A stretch of DNA of 64,000 nucleotides, taken from positions 143,273,913-143,337,912 of the forward strand of contig NC_061862.1 in assembly GCF_907164915.1 (NCBI RefSeq). The letters run 5' to 3'. This document shows positions 46,002-57,961 of this stretch, one piece after another (position 1 is the first letter of the stretch; every line of letters starts with the position of its first letter). The stretch is from Impatiens glandulifera (taxonomy: Eukaryota; Streptophyta; Magnoliopsida; Ericales; Balsaminaceae). The translations under genes and the position numbers were made by a program. The notes beneath the pieces were generated by a model. That model worked only from the letters and a program-made list of their open reading frames with translations, was not told the origin of the DNA and made no database searches.

Positions 46002-48189
46002 TGAGTTAAGATTATGTGGGAATGGAAGAGATTCAACCCTTTTAACCATATGGTTATTTTGCATATTTATTTATTTTATTTTACACACATATTGGCTCTA
46101 TGTGATTTTTCTTTGCGTTAGGCTTGCCTGTTGAAGGGTTCGGCCTTTCTGTTAAGACTTGGGCTTGGGACAATGGCTTGAGTTAAGCTGGATTAAGCCA
46201 GTTTTGTTTAAGCTTTTACTTAAATATTGTTTGATTTTTTTATTTCTTGAAAAACAGTCCATAAATATTATTTATTTTATTTATTATTTATTTAAATTGG
46301 GAGTTGTAAAATTTACGTGTCTACCAATGCTTTTATGAACAAAGTTAAAAAACGTTTTGTTTTGAAAAAATAAATGTTAAAGTTTGATTAATAGATACTT
46401 CACTGTAATCCCCAATTTATTCGGACTTATTTTATTTTAAAAATAGATATAAGGATAGAGATCAAACTTGACAAAACTTGTGGGAGACTTGTATTTTATA
46501 TATTTTTTTAAATCTTTATTTCTTTTGCAAAGATAGGGGTAACCCTTCACTCTATTGGATTTTTTTGGTAAGTCAAAATATTTAATAATTGACGATTGTT
46601 ATGTCAATCAAATCTTAATGGTTTTGGGTTTGTCAAGATTCCTTTGACGAAATAATGCCTCCGTTATTTTTTATTAACACATTTGTTTTGTGATTTTAGG
46701 ATTAATCCTTCTTTTATTATTTATTTTTGCCCATTGCTTTTATCGAAATAGTTTTATTTAAAATAACGATGCATTTTTCTAACAAAATATCCCTTGTACA
46801 GGGTTTTAGTATCACTTTATTTATATATATAAAAACAAAATTGTTAATGTTTTTTTATGTTTCAAAACATTTTCAAAGTTTAGTCTTGAACACCATTTTT
46901 TGAATCGTCTTAAAAAGAAGTCAATTTTTCTTTTTTTTCTTCTAACATCAAAGTCATTACTCTTGAATTCAATCTCGTGTATAAACGATTATTTTGGAAT
47001 TTTAATCTCCCGAAAAAGTTTGATCAAAGTATTAAAATTTTGATAATGATGATATTTTTTTATTAAATGCCTTACTTCAAGCCACATTTTTTTTGAAAGT
47101 TTATTTTCATCTTTATCTCTTTTTAAAGGATGTTTTACAACTTTTGGTTTTGAGTAGAGTTTTATTGACTTGAGTATATTTGATATAATCGTTACACTTG
47201 AGTTATTTTTTTTATTTGAGACGAACATCAAGTGTTGATTTCAATATCTTAACCTCGATGAGTCGTTTTGACAACCGGGATGTATCTGATAGAATCAGTA
47301 CATTTATGTTATTCTCGTAGCAATTATGACTAGGATATGAGTGAGCAACAAAGGGTGATTTAAATATCTCAACCAACATAAAAGCCTTTTATCAATTTTT
47401 TTGTCTTGTTTTTAGTACTTCGTCTATTTCTAATAGAATCGGTACACACATGCTCTTGCCGTAACAATCAAGACTATAGTTTGAGTGAAAAATAAGGGGT
47501 GATTTCAATATCTCAACCAACAAAAAATACTTTGCTGTTTTGTTATTCTTTCATTTTTTCTTCTTCAAAGCCTTGAGCTTTAAAACATCTGTCTTTTGGT
47601 TTTTAATTTGCGTTTTTTAGTTCAGCCTTAATTTATTTGGTTTTTTTACAAAATTTCCTTCGGGAATTAACTCTTCTTTAATATTCGTTAAACAAGAGAA
47701 GGAATTCAAATTGATGTCTCTTAATTGAATTTAAAAAAAACGATCGAATTGATCTCTAGACGACCACTTTAAAATAATAATATTAACTTACTCTAACTTG
47801 TTTCCTAAATTTTTTATTTTATAATTGTAAACAAAAAAAAGTTATGCCGTTTTTGTTTATTTCTTACAAGAGGGTCAAATCCTCGTTTATTTTTACAAAA
47901 TATAATAGTTTTATAAATATTGGATTAAACCTGAGAATATGTTGTCTATATCATTAACATGCTTATTAAAACTAAGCAACCTTATTTGTTTTTTTAAATA
48001 TAAATATAATTAAATATTATTTCTTCTATTTTTCAATCCTATCATACAATTTATTAGTTTATGATTAAAATATTTTAAAAAATATTATTTTATTATCATA
48101 CATTAATATTTTAAAATCATTTTAACAATAAATAAAATTATTTTCTTAAAATCAACACTAATCAAAATTTAAATCATCCAAGGTTTTTA
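45264..48189. other. Intergenic A/T-rich DNA
   Basis: No gene is supported. It contains a TA run at about 45966-45999 and the tandem repeat at 47234-47518. An 80-codon frame at 46989-47231 (minus) has no recognisable motif. Confidence 0.5.
47214..47525 (-). repeat. Tandem repeat, 120-145 bp period (related to 29.8 kb)
   Basis: Three units share a GTGATTTCAATATCTCAAC block (47235-47253, 47354-47374, 47498-47518), preceded by CAATCAAGACTA- and GATAGAATCRGTACA-type phrases. The reverse complement matches the tandem pair at 29804-29992. No protein or RNA motif was found, so the parent element is unknown. Confidence 0.65.
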
Positions 48190-50929
48190 ATAAAACAGGT
48201 GAAGTACGAGGAAGATGATTTCTAGGAATAGGTGTGGATTCAACCAATGTTGGAGTAGATGAGTTAGAAAAAGATTAAGGTGGGGTAGTGATTAGATTAA
48301 TTGAATTATTAGGAGGGATAGATGTGGTAGGTGTGGTTGGTTGTGCAGTAATAACAGTTGAGGTTGTAGATGGAACAGAATATGTGAGGATAAATAGCGA
48401 TGGTTGTTGGGTTATGTGAGTAGGTGTCGAAGGTGATATTGTAGAAAAGGGAAACATTTGTTCATTGAAGGTAACATGTCGAGAGATGTATATACGACCG
48501 GTTGGTAGGTGGAGACATTTATAGCCTTTGTGAACCGAGCTATGCCCAAGAAAAGTACATCGGGTGGACCGAAAATCCATCTTGTATTGGTTGTAGGGTC
48601 TTATGAGAGGGTAACAGGCACACCCAAAAGTCTTCAAAGAAATATAGTCAGGAACACACCGAAATAATATTTCATATGGAGATCGATGATCTAGAGAAGG
48701 TGATGGTTGTCGGTTGATAAGATATGTTGCAGTGAAAGACGCATCATCCCAATATTGAGGAGGTACCGATGCATGTGCCCTTAAGGTGAGGCTGATCTCA
48801 GTGATATGCCGTAATTTTCGTTCAGCAACTCCATTTTGTTCGCTCGTATATGGGCACGAGAGTTGGTGCTGTAAACCATGGAGTTCTGTCAATGAGCCAA
48901 TATTACAATATTCTCCACCCCAATCAGTCTGGAGATACTCCGATTGAATTGGTTTTCAACAAGTGCCTTAAATTTCACAAATATAGATAACACATCTGAT
49001 TTCTTTTGAAGTGGGTATAACCACGTATACCGACTATAATCATCAACAAAAATGACCATATAACGAAAACTATTTGTAGAGAAAACGGGAGCCGGTCCCC
49101 AAACATCAGAATGAATTAAATCAAGTGGAACAAAAGTTTTTGATATAGAAATTGGAAAAGGTAATTTGTGAGCTTTTCTAATCTGGCATGCTTCACAAAA
49201 ATTAAAGTTCTTGTTTCCTAACATAGGTAACTGAAAATGAGAAATAACATAAGATATGGTGGTAGCACAAGGGTGTCCAAAACGATGATGCCAAGTAGAC
49301 GCTGAAGCTCGAGAGGTTGTAAGAGCATGTTTAGGGATTGTTGATGGAGAAATATAGTATAACCCGTCTTTAAGTCTGCCTCGAAGAACTTCCATCTTCG
49401 TAGAGAGATCCTTTACCAAACAGTAAGAAGGATGAAATTCAAAGAATACATTATTATCAGCGGTAAATCAAGCAACACTCATCAAATTCTTGACAATTTG
49501 TGGAACATGCAAAATATTTCGTAGATGTAGAGTTTGATTTACACTATTAATAATAGAATTTCCAATGTGAGATATTGATAGAGGGTTACCGTTACCAACT
49601 AAAATCTGTTCAGTACCTTGATATGCCGAATGAGTGTGGAGATTTTCTAAGTCAGCCGTAATATGATCAGTAGCACCCGAGTCTGGATACCAAGCATGAT
49701 CTGAGATCACTGATGGGCTGGCAATCATAGCTGCAGGCAGAGCCGAATGTTGAAAGTTATTATCAAACCTACGCCGACAAGTATTGACAAGATGTCCAAT
49801 ACCATTGCAAAGTTGACATTGTTGGTGAGAGCGACAATTATCCGATGAATGTCCAATTCGATCATAATTGGTACATTTCAGACGTTGATTACCACCATTA
49901 TTATTTCTACGGCGGTTCCCGTCACGAGAAAATAAATTGTTTCCAAATTGAAGATTATTGAGCCCATAATTCGATCCAGCTTGACTCGAATTATTATTTA
50001 TGTTATTGTTGGACCTATTTAAAGGCGTCCCGCTCCAGCATCTACCAGACTCAGACTTAGGTCCATTGGCATAAGAATTTTTAGCCATATAATATTCATA
50101 GGGTCCTGAATTTGATCCCCTTCCTCGCGGCGATGGATTCCCGCGAGAGTTTCTTCCACCTCCTCTATGTCGTCCGAAAGCAAGATTGGCTGAGGCATTG
50201 TTGGCAACAGAATGTGCCAGTTTTAGCTGTTGTTCGTGGTTGAGCAGAAGTCCAGTGAGTTCCTCGACACTCACCGGTTCGAAACGGGTGGTTACAGCAA
50301 CCACTAAGGCCTCGTATTCTGGTCCAAGGCCACTCAAGGTATGAGTGAACAAATCGAGTTCAGAAACTCTCTCACCAATTGCTGCAAGCGAATCTTCTAT
50401 AGATTTTATAGATTGAAGGTATTCATTCATTGATTTATTATCTTTCTTTTGAGTCTGAAGTTGTAGTCGCAACTGAACCAAACGAGCTCTAGATTGTGTT
50501 GCGAACATTCTTTCAAGTGTAGCCCAAAGACGCAAAGAGGTCTCACATGCATCGCCAACAACTTGAGCAAGAATGAAATCTGATAAGGTAGAGAGGAGCC
50601 AACTTATGATTCGCTGATATTTCTCCTCCCATGTTTCAAACTGAGGATTTGCGACGACGGTGGGTTTCTCTTCGTCATCGTCAACAACAGCTTCATCGTC
50701 CTGTACAAAAGTAATCGTTGCACAGGGGGCTGGGTGGGATTCAGTAACAAATCGGAAAAGACGGTTGCCTTTAAGAACCGGTATAACTTGACTTTTCTAG
50801 ATTACAAAATTGTGCTGATCAAGTTTAACAGAGATCGATTGAAGAAAGTTAGAAAACAACTGATTTTTGTTTGAATCAGCCATAGGATCGAAAAAAGAAA
50901 GGAGTAGTCCAAGAGATGCTCTGATACCA
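48190..50929 (-). pseudogene. Truncated Ale/Retrofit-like Copia (gag, protease, integrase)
   Basis: The leftward relic starts at a gag ATG near 50883 (MADSNKNQLFSNFLQSISVK) and runs through gag with EYLQSIKSIEDSLAAIGERV and FTHTLSGLGPEYEALV; two knuckle-like motifs near 49780-49890 (CTNYDRIGHSSDNC, His present, and CQLCNGIGHLVNTC); protease WYPDSGATDHIT; pre-integrase TWHHRFGHPC; integrase HSDVWGPAP and PYTSEQNGVAERK; and a Ser/Thr/Pro-rich linker. RT, RNase H and both LTRs are missing. Lesions: a TAG in FVI*KSQV where this family normally has Trp (about 50796-50798), a stop after SVA (49468-49470) and a frameshift near 48920-48940 in the integrase around the second catalytic Asp. Motif style fits Ale/Retrofit Copia; it is not closely related to the Tork-like copies here. 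Confidence 0.88.
50918..50929 (-). other. Primer-binding site of the Ale-like Copia
   Basis: The plus strand reads GCTCTGATACCA, the reverse complement of TGGTATCAGAGC. It lies about 35 bases from the gag ATG. No clear LTR tip follows it, so the LTR appears deleted or eroded. Confidence 0.8.
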
Positions 50930-51658
50930 AGAAAGAAATAAAAGATAGATAGAATTATTTTAGCCGTAAATAACTTTTGGCTGTTTTCCTTAATGAGCAT
51001 GTGGGGTGAGGTTACAATACATGATTAAATATATAATATAATGATCAATAAATATACATACATTAATCAATGTGACCTTTGATATACCAAGTAAAGTAAC
51101 TACAGATAAATTAACTCTTGTGGTTAATTTCTATTGTTGATACCGATGATGATTTTTGTTGTTTAACAACCATGAACATTAAATTTCTGTTCTCGTTACT
51201 CTAAATAAATATATAACATGATCAATGTATTTATTTATTTTAAAATTTTATATAAATATAAATTTATTTCTTCATAATAATAATAATTTAAATTATATAT
51301 TTAATATAAAAATTATAATTTTATCTATAAAAAAATGTAATATTTTTTTTAGTTTTTTTTATCGAGAATTTTGAAATCGAACAAGACTGGATTATAGTAG
51401 TAAAAAATAAAAAAAAAATTCGATATCCCCATTCTCACCAATCTGCAACAGAACATCTGCTAGCTTTCAACTAGTCACAATTTAATTAACAGTCACCAAA
51501 GAAGGGCAGATGGAAATAATTAAGATGTTGAATTTGAAAACTGTTTGTTTGTAGAGAGTCAAATAAATCAGAATGGACAGCTTCACTCGGAATTCCGGCG
51601 GAAACTCGAAACTGTAAGAACATGGAAAGGTGATCATCTAATCCCCAAAATTCATGAG
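50930..51658. other. Intergenic DNA left of the hAT relic
   Basis: A/T-rich sequence with no recognised gene or repeat. The first part may be eroded LTR of the neighbouring Copia. Confidence 0.45.
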
Positions 51659-52900
51659 GTGTCATCTAGTGACGGACCTAAAAATGTTTTCTCGGGAGCC
51701 AAATACATAGTAACGTAGCATTTTTTTGGCGATCAAATAAATGCATTTTCTAATTAAAATTTTACTCGGTAATTACATAAAAATACTAACAAGCACAATT
51801 ACAAAATACTAACAAGCACAATTACTAAATTATTCTTGTCCATGAGTCGGTACAAAAGAAGACAAATTTATTCAACGAGATTCCATTTGTTGAAAATATT
51901 ACAATATTGGCTCATTTTCAATTGTTGAGAAAATATCTTTCTTAACATATACAACTAAACTATCATTCATCCATTCATCTCCCATTCGATTACACAAATC
52001 AGTCTTCACGGTCTTTATTGCAGAAAAAAACTCTTTCAACGGATGCAGTTGCAACTGGTAAAACTAAAGTCAACTCTATCAATCGATAAACCAATGGAAA
52101 GACTATATGTTTTTCTGTTGCAACCAATTTCTGAGCAAAAATTCTCAATTCTTCAATTGAAGAAAATTGAGGATCATCCCGCAAATTAAATAAGTAAGCC
52201 CGAAGTTGTTGTTCCAAAAATAAATAATCACTGCCTGTAAAATCTTCGGGATAAAGTTTGGCAAGACGAATGAGTTTACGAATATCAAATTGGGAGAATG
52301 AATTTATGGGATAAAGACATGATATGCAACCAAACAATTTTGTATTAACTTCTGAAAAACGAAAACAAATCTATATAATAATCAAAATTATAAGAAAATA
52401 TAGTTCAAACTAGATTTCAACAAACTTAAAAATAAAACCTAATTTCAGACCATATAATCAATCATTCAATAATCAAATTGTAATGGTAAACAATAATTTG
52501 AAATAAAAATGCACAAACAACAAGTCGACAATAGAAAAACCTGTAATAAGCGTAAATTGTAGGGAAGCTTGAAGGTTTGAAGCTGAAATGATGGTGGAAA
52601 TAAAATGAAATGATGTTTGACTTCTTACCTACTGGTGCCTGGAGAAGAAAGGGAGATTGTTGTCCGCTGGAGCAAAGAGGAATGAAGGAATAGAGATTAG
52701 AGAGAATGAGAGATTAAAGAGAATGAGAGATCAGTTGGATAGGAATTAGGGATGAGAGGAAAAAAGACGAGGGAATAAAGAGAAGGAGAGATCAGATATG
52801 GACTATACGACAAAGAGAAAAAGGTGGGGACCAATTATTATATTTTTTTTTTTAAGGTTTGGGGGAGGTCGGCCCTAGTAGGTCCGCCACTGGTGCCATC
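51659..52900 (-). mobile_element. hAT transposon relic (1.2 kb) with TIRs and target duplication
   Basis: The element proper is 51667-52892. Its left end reads TAGTGACGGACCTA and its right end, inverted, CAGTGGCGGACCTA, the terminal pattern of plant hAT elements with TTF-type zinc finger transposases. It is flanked by 8-bp sequences GTGTCATC (51659-51666) and GTGCCATC (52893-52900), matching at 7 of 8 positions, as expected for a hAT target duplication. Only the C-terminal transposase exon remains, so it is an internally deleted copy that would need a full-length relative to move. Confidence 0.85.
51899..52351 (-). pseudogene. hAT transposase C-terminal dimerization exon, frameshifted
   Basis: It starts after a good acceptor (CGTTTTTCAG, 52352-52361) and reads EVNTKLFGCISCLYPINSF, DIRKLIRLAKLYPEDF, then LVLPVATASVERVF, the hallmark of the hAT C-terminal dimerization domain. 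In a T-run near 52025 the frame shifts; the next frame continues FFSAIKTVKTDLCNRMGDEW with NDSLVVYVKKDIF, as in intact relatives. A TAA at 51899-51901 ends it earlier than usual. Two lesions plus absence of the rest of the transposase make it non-functional. Confidence 0.85.
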
Positions 52901-53739
52901 CGAAGGGACAAAGAAAACAGATGGATCCGAATCTTCAGCTTCCTTTCTATGGCAATTCAAGATGGGACAAGGCCAGAGGGGAAAGACGATCAGTATCTAA
53001 ATGAAGTCGTAGCAAATTCGTGATCAATAAAGTTGAATTTGATTAGAAAAATAGGATTTTGGAAATTAATTAAAAGCGGTTCATCATAAACCCATTATTA
53101 TCTTTTTGGATATTTTTTATTTTATCCAAATGTATACATTTGATCTACCAATAATTATTGATTCTGATCCAGCCGCCATGTTTTAGAATAGGGAATCAAT
53201 ACTACTTATTATATGTACATGAAAAATGATTGAGGTATATATTATAAGTCATGTTTTTGAGTCACAAAAAGAAGTAATTTATACATTTGCATGGTTCGAG
53301 TGTGACTAATATGTGAAGTTTTTGTTGATTACGAATCAAATTCACTTGTTGATGCTCAAGTTTTTAGGGAGTTGTTCATAAGTTTATATATTTGGGATAC
53401 AATTTTAATTATTATATAGTGTTTTATTTCGTTGAAGATAAATTGTCAAATTTTCAACAATCGTAGTCGTCCAATTTTGTATAATTCATAATATTACTAT
53501 TATTACGTTTTATCATATTCGTTCTGAGACACCGATATAATTGGTCGCGGAGTTAATCATTCTCTTAAAGACATACGAGATCGATAATATTTTATGACAC
53601 ATAGTTAATCCTTCCTCATAAGGATATACAAACCTAATAACATTTTATTTTGGAACGTGTTTGTATTTTTTAATGAGATATATTATTTGTTTAAACTTTA
53701 TGTAGATTAATATGGTATGCTCAAAATCTTATATAAATT
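52901..53739. other. Intergenic DNA
   Basis: No gene or clear repeat was found. The sequence around 53140-53700 is moderately A/T-rich and unassigned. Confidence 0.45.
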
Positions 53740-54288
<549 letters not shown>

Positions 54289-54776
54289 AAAATAAATAAT
54301 TTGATAATTACAATAACATTAATGTGATGGAACAAGTTTATAAAAAAGCTAAATAAAATTAAAAAAAGTACTCCTACAAAATCGACAGCTCATAATATAT
54401 ATGATCCCAAAAAGCAATTGATTTTTAATAACTAAAATGTTATAATATATAATGATCAAATAAAAGAATAAAAAATGAAATAAATGATATGTAATAAAAA
54501 AAAATTGAGGAGTGGACTGAAATAATATCTGAATACTTATAATTATTTTTAAAAAGTTAACAAAACAATGTGGTGATCATCTTGACGATATAATCAATCA
54601 ATAAAAAATAAGTTTCTTTTCATTGTCATGTTTCATTCAACGTAAGAATTGATAATCAAATTCAAAACATCTATTTCTTTATACAATAAGTTGAAAAATT
54701 AAATAAAAAAAAGTTATAAAATTAGTCGAAACTACTAAAAACTAATTAATATTTATAAAGATTTTCAAAATTAAGT
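54289..54776. other. Intergenic A/T-rich DNA
   Basis: Low-complexity sequence with no gene seen. Confidence 0.5.
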
Positions 54777-55002
54777 TGAATATAAAATAATAAATAGACG
54801 CAATTATGTATGACCTTTAATCTTTCATATTATATCATTAATATAAATCTTTTATTTCGTATTCTATATTTATTACTCTTTGTTTTTAGTCCTATAAATA
54901 AATAGGACATGCACGGTATGATGTAATGTGACCTATTCGATATATAATAAAAATCTTTTTCCATTGACTCTCTCTTATTCTTTGTATTATTCGTTTATAA
55001 CA
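54777..55002 (+). repeat. Left LTR of the outer Copia (about 226 bp)
   Basis: It runs from about TGAATATAAAATAAT to CGTTTATAACA and matches 63827-64000 over GACCTTT, CTCTTTGTTTTTAGTCCTAT and TGATGTAATGTGAC-type blocks. The exact left edge is uncertain by a few bases. Confidence 0.75.
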
Positions 55003-55017
55003 CGTTATCAGCACGAG
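55003..55017 (+). other. Unusual primer-binding site of the outer Copia
   Basis: Directly after the LTR the sequence is CGTTATCAGCACGAG, not the TGGTATCAGAGC used by the other Copias here. By position it should be the minus-strand primer site; the tRNA it pairs with was not identified. Confidence 0.5.
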
Positions 55018-55164
55018 TCTCTCGTTTCCGAAACAAATGTTAAGACTCCCTCCTCGTCCGTGGTAGCCAAATTTCGCACCTCATTTGTGAAAGCCAAATC
55101 GGTCAAGGTTGACAAAAGGTATCTTCGAAAATCTTTCAAAATAATTTATTTTATCTCAAATTTC

Positions 55165-57601
55165 ATGTCGAACCTCATGAAATTGGAGTTCACGGCTCTT
55201 GACATCATCGGAAAGAATTACATTTCATGGATTCTAGATGCTGAAATTCATCTTACCGCCATTAATGGTCTTGAAAATACTATCAAAGATGAAAACACCA
55301 CATCCGACCAAGATAAGGCCAAATCAATAATTTTCCTTCGTCGTCATCTCACCGTGAAAGATCCATTGGTCCTATGAAACAATATGAAAGAAAGGTACGA
55401 TCATTTGAAAACGATCATTCTTCCAAAAGCTCAATTTGAATGGTTTCATTTATGCCTTCAAGATTTTAAAGTGAATATAATCTGGCGTTATTTTAGATTA
55501 CTTCTAAACTCAAACTATGTGGATAAGTTATTTCTGATAGAGATATGTTAGAGAAAACATTCTCCACATTCCATGCATCCAATGTGCTCCTGCAACAATA
55601 GTATCTTGCAAAAGGATTTGAGAAATATTCTGAATTGATATCATGTTTATTATTGGCCGAACAGAATAATGAACTTTTGATGAAAAATCATGAGGCCCAT
55701 CCAACTAGATCGACTCAATTCCCTAGAGTGAATGTGACATCATATAATTATAAAGGGAAACATCCTAGTCGTGACCATCATTTTTTAGGTCATTCCAATA
55801 GTAATGGTCGTGGACGTGGTGGTGATCATATGATAAAAGGGAAGAACAATAAAGAAATACATGATAAGAGAAAGGATCGAATCAATAAGACTATGGAAAA
55901 CAAATGCTATCGTTGCGGTATGAATGATCATTGGTCGTGTATACCTATCGTATGCCAAAACATTTTATCGATCTTTATCAAGCATCACTAAAAGAAAAAT
56001 GGTCCATTGAGACCAACTTTGTTTTCAATGATGAAAAAATGATAATGGAGACCAACTTGGCTTTGGCTTCCGGTAATGATAAAATAACTTTTGGTCTCGA
56101 TGATTTCTCCCAGTTTAATGTAGCCGACTTTTTTGTCGAGCATGAAAATTAGAATGGGATCATTGGATATTTGTGTTTATTTTATAATTTTTAATAAATT
56201 TTTCTAAATATATATATATAATAATAGTAATAATAATAATAATAAATAAAACTTATATTTTATCGAGACTATATTTAGTTTGATGCTGCGTTTGAATTAT
56301 TATTATCGGTTCATGTATTCGTTTATTATTAATATTTATTTTATTTAATGAAGAAAAATGAAGATTCTTGGAAGTGAATACTTGATGAATGAAAAATGCA
56401 GTTGTCTCGTAGACCGTGCATCAACATATACTATTTTGAAAAGTAAGAGATTTTTTACTTTTTGGTGATGAATGAGATATGAGTGAATACGATATAAGGT
56501 AGTTCAAAAATTATTGAAGGCTCCGGAAGAGCAAATATTATATTACCCAGATGAACAAATATTTGTGTTGATAATGCTTTATATTTGTCAAAGTCTCAAA
56601 GAAACTTGTTAAGTTTTAAAGATATCCGCAGAAATGGATATCACATTGAGACTTCAAATGAAAGTAATAAAGAATATTTATTTATCACGAGTATCATCTC
56701 GGGTAAAAAAAATATTTCTTAGAAAAATTACTCGCAGTTTCTTCTGGATTATATCTCATAAACATAAGTGTTGGCGAAGTACATGTGGTTAAAAACCAGA
56801 AGTTTGTCAATCAAAATAATTTTATTACATGGCATGATAGATTGGGACATCCTGGAGCTATTATGATGCGAAGAATAATTAATCATTCATGTGGGCATTC
56901 ACTAAAAAACCAAAAGATTTTTCTACCCAATGAATTTTTTTGTGCTTCTTGTTCATAAGGGAAGTTAATAATAAGGTCATCACCATCTAATATCAGGGTT
57001 GAACCCTTAAAATTTCTTGAAAGAATACGAGGTGATATATGTGGGCCTATTCACCCACCATGTGGACCATTTAGATATTTTATGGTATTAATTGACGAAT
57101 CAACAATATGGTCACATGTGTGCTTATTATCAACTCGTAATCAAGCATTTACAATATTGCTTGCTCAAATTATCAAATTACAAGATCACTTCCAGACTAT
57201 TTAATTAAATATATTCGTCTTGATAATGCTGGAGAATTCACCTCCCAAGTTTTTAATAATTATTGTATGTCAATTGAGATAAGTATTGAACATCCAGTAG
57301 CACATGTTCACACACAAAATGGCTTTGCAGAGTCATTGATAAAACGTCTTCAATTAATTGCAAAACCCTTGCTTATGAAAATGAAACTTCGCAATACAAG
57401 CTTGGGGACATGCTATTTTACATGCGGCAATATTAATTCGTATCAGACCCAAAAATTATAATGAGGTCTCCCCTTTAGAAATGGTTTATGGTCATGAACT
57501 AAATATTTCTCATCTAAGATTTTTTTGATGTGCAGTATATGTACTAATTGCTTCACCACAACGCACAAAAATGGAACTTCAAAGAGATCGAGGATATATG
57601 T
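55165..57601 (+). pseudogene. Outer Copia gag, protease and integrase remnants
   Basis: The gag start is at 55165 (MSNLMKLEFTALDIIGKNYI), with KAKSIIFLRRHL, then after a stop KERYDHLKTIILPKAQF, SELISCLLLAEQNNELLMKN and a CCHC-region CYRCGMNDHWS near 55906. Later frames give a protease-like segment, pre-integrase KNQKIFLPNEFFCASC, integrase with GDICGPIHPPCGPF and IKYIRLDNAGEFTSQ, then EHPVAHVHTQNGFAESLIK near 57285. Stops and frame shifts occur throughout. It is interrupted at 57601 by the nested Copia. Confidence 0.82.
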
Positions 57602-57929
57602 TGTTGTTTTTGGCACAATTAGAATCCCACATCAGAAGATGATGGGAGTGAAAGAAGTTTCTTAGTATATAAAAAAAACTATATTCACAATTAGAATAAA
57701 TCCCACATCGGAAGATGATGGGAGTTGGGAAAGTTTCTTAGTGTATAAAAGAAACTCTCCCCTCTTTGGTTTATTGCACCCAATATTTGTATCTCTTCTT
57801 CCTTATTAATTGATAGCCTTAATGCTCGGAGATGTAGGCAACATTTTGGCCGAACTCCGTTATCAAATTCTGTTAGTGTTTTTCAGTTTGTTTTCTTCCT
57901 TTGTGTTTCTGTCAGGGTTTTTCCCAACA
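57602..57929 (+). repeat. Left LTR of the nested Copia (328 bp)
   Basis: The LTR contains an internal tandem duplication of about 75 bp: an ATCCCACATCRGAAGATGAT block with AGTTTCTTAGTRTATAAAAR downstream occurs at about 57629 and again at about 57706. Each copy has a TATA-like TATAAAA, so the LTR may hold two promoter units. Confidence 0.93.
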
Positions 57930-57931
57930 AG

Positions 57932-57943
57932 TGGTATCAGAGC
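57932..57943 (+). other. Primer-binding site of the nested Copia
   Basis: TGGTATCAGAGC, two bases after the LTR, complementary to the initiator methionine tRNA 3' end. Confidence 0.92.
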
Positions 57944-57961
57944 CGAAAGTTCGTCCTTGGC

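Noticed and set aside
46989..47231. 80-codon Lys/Asn-rich minus-strand open frame
   Set aside because: Composition reflects A/T-rich DNA; no motif.
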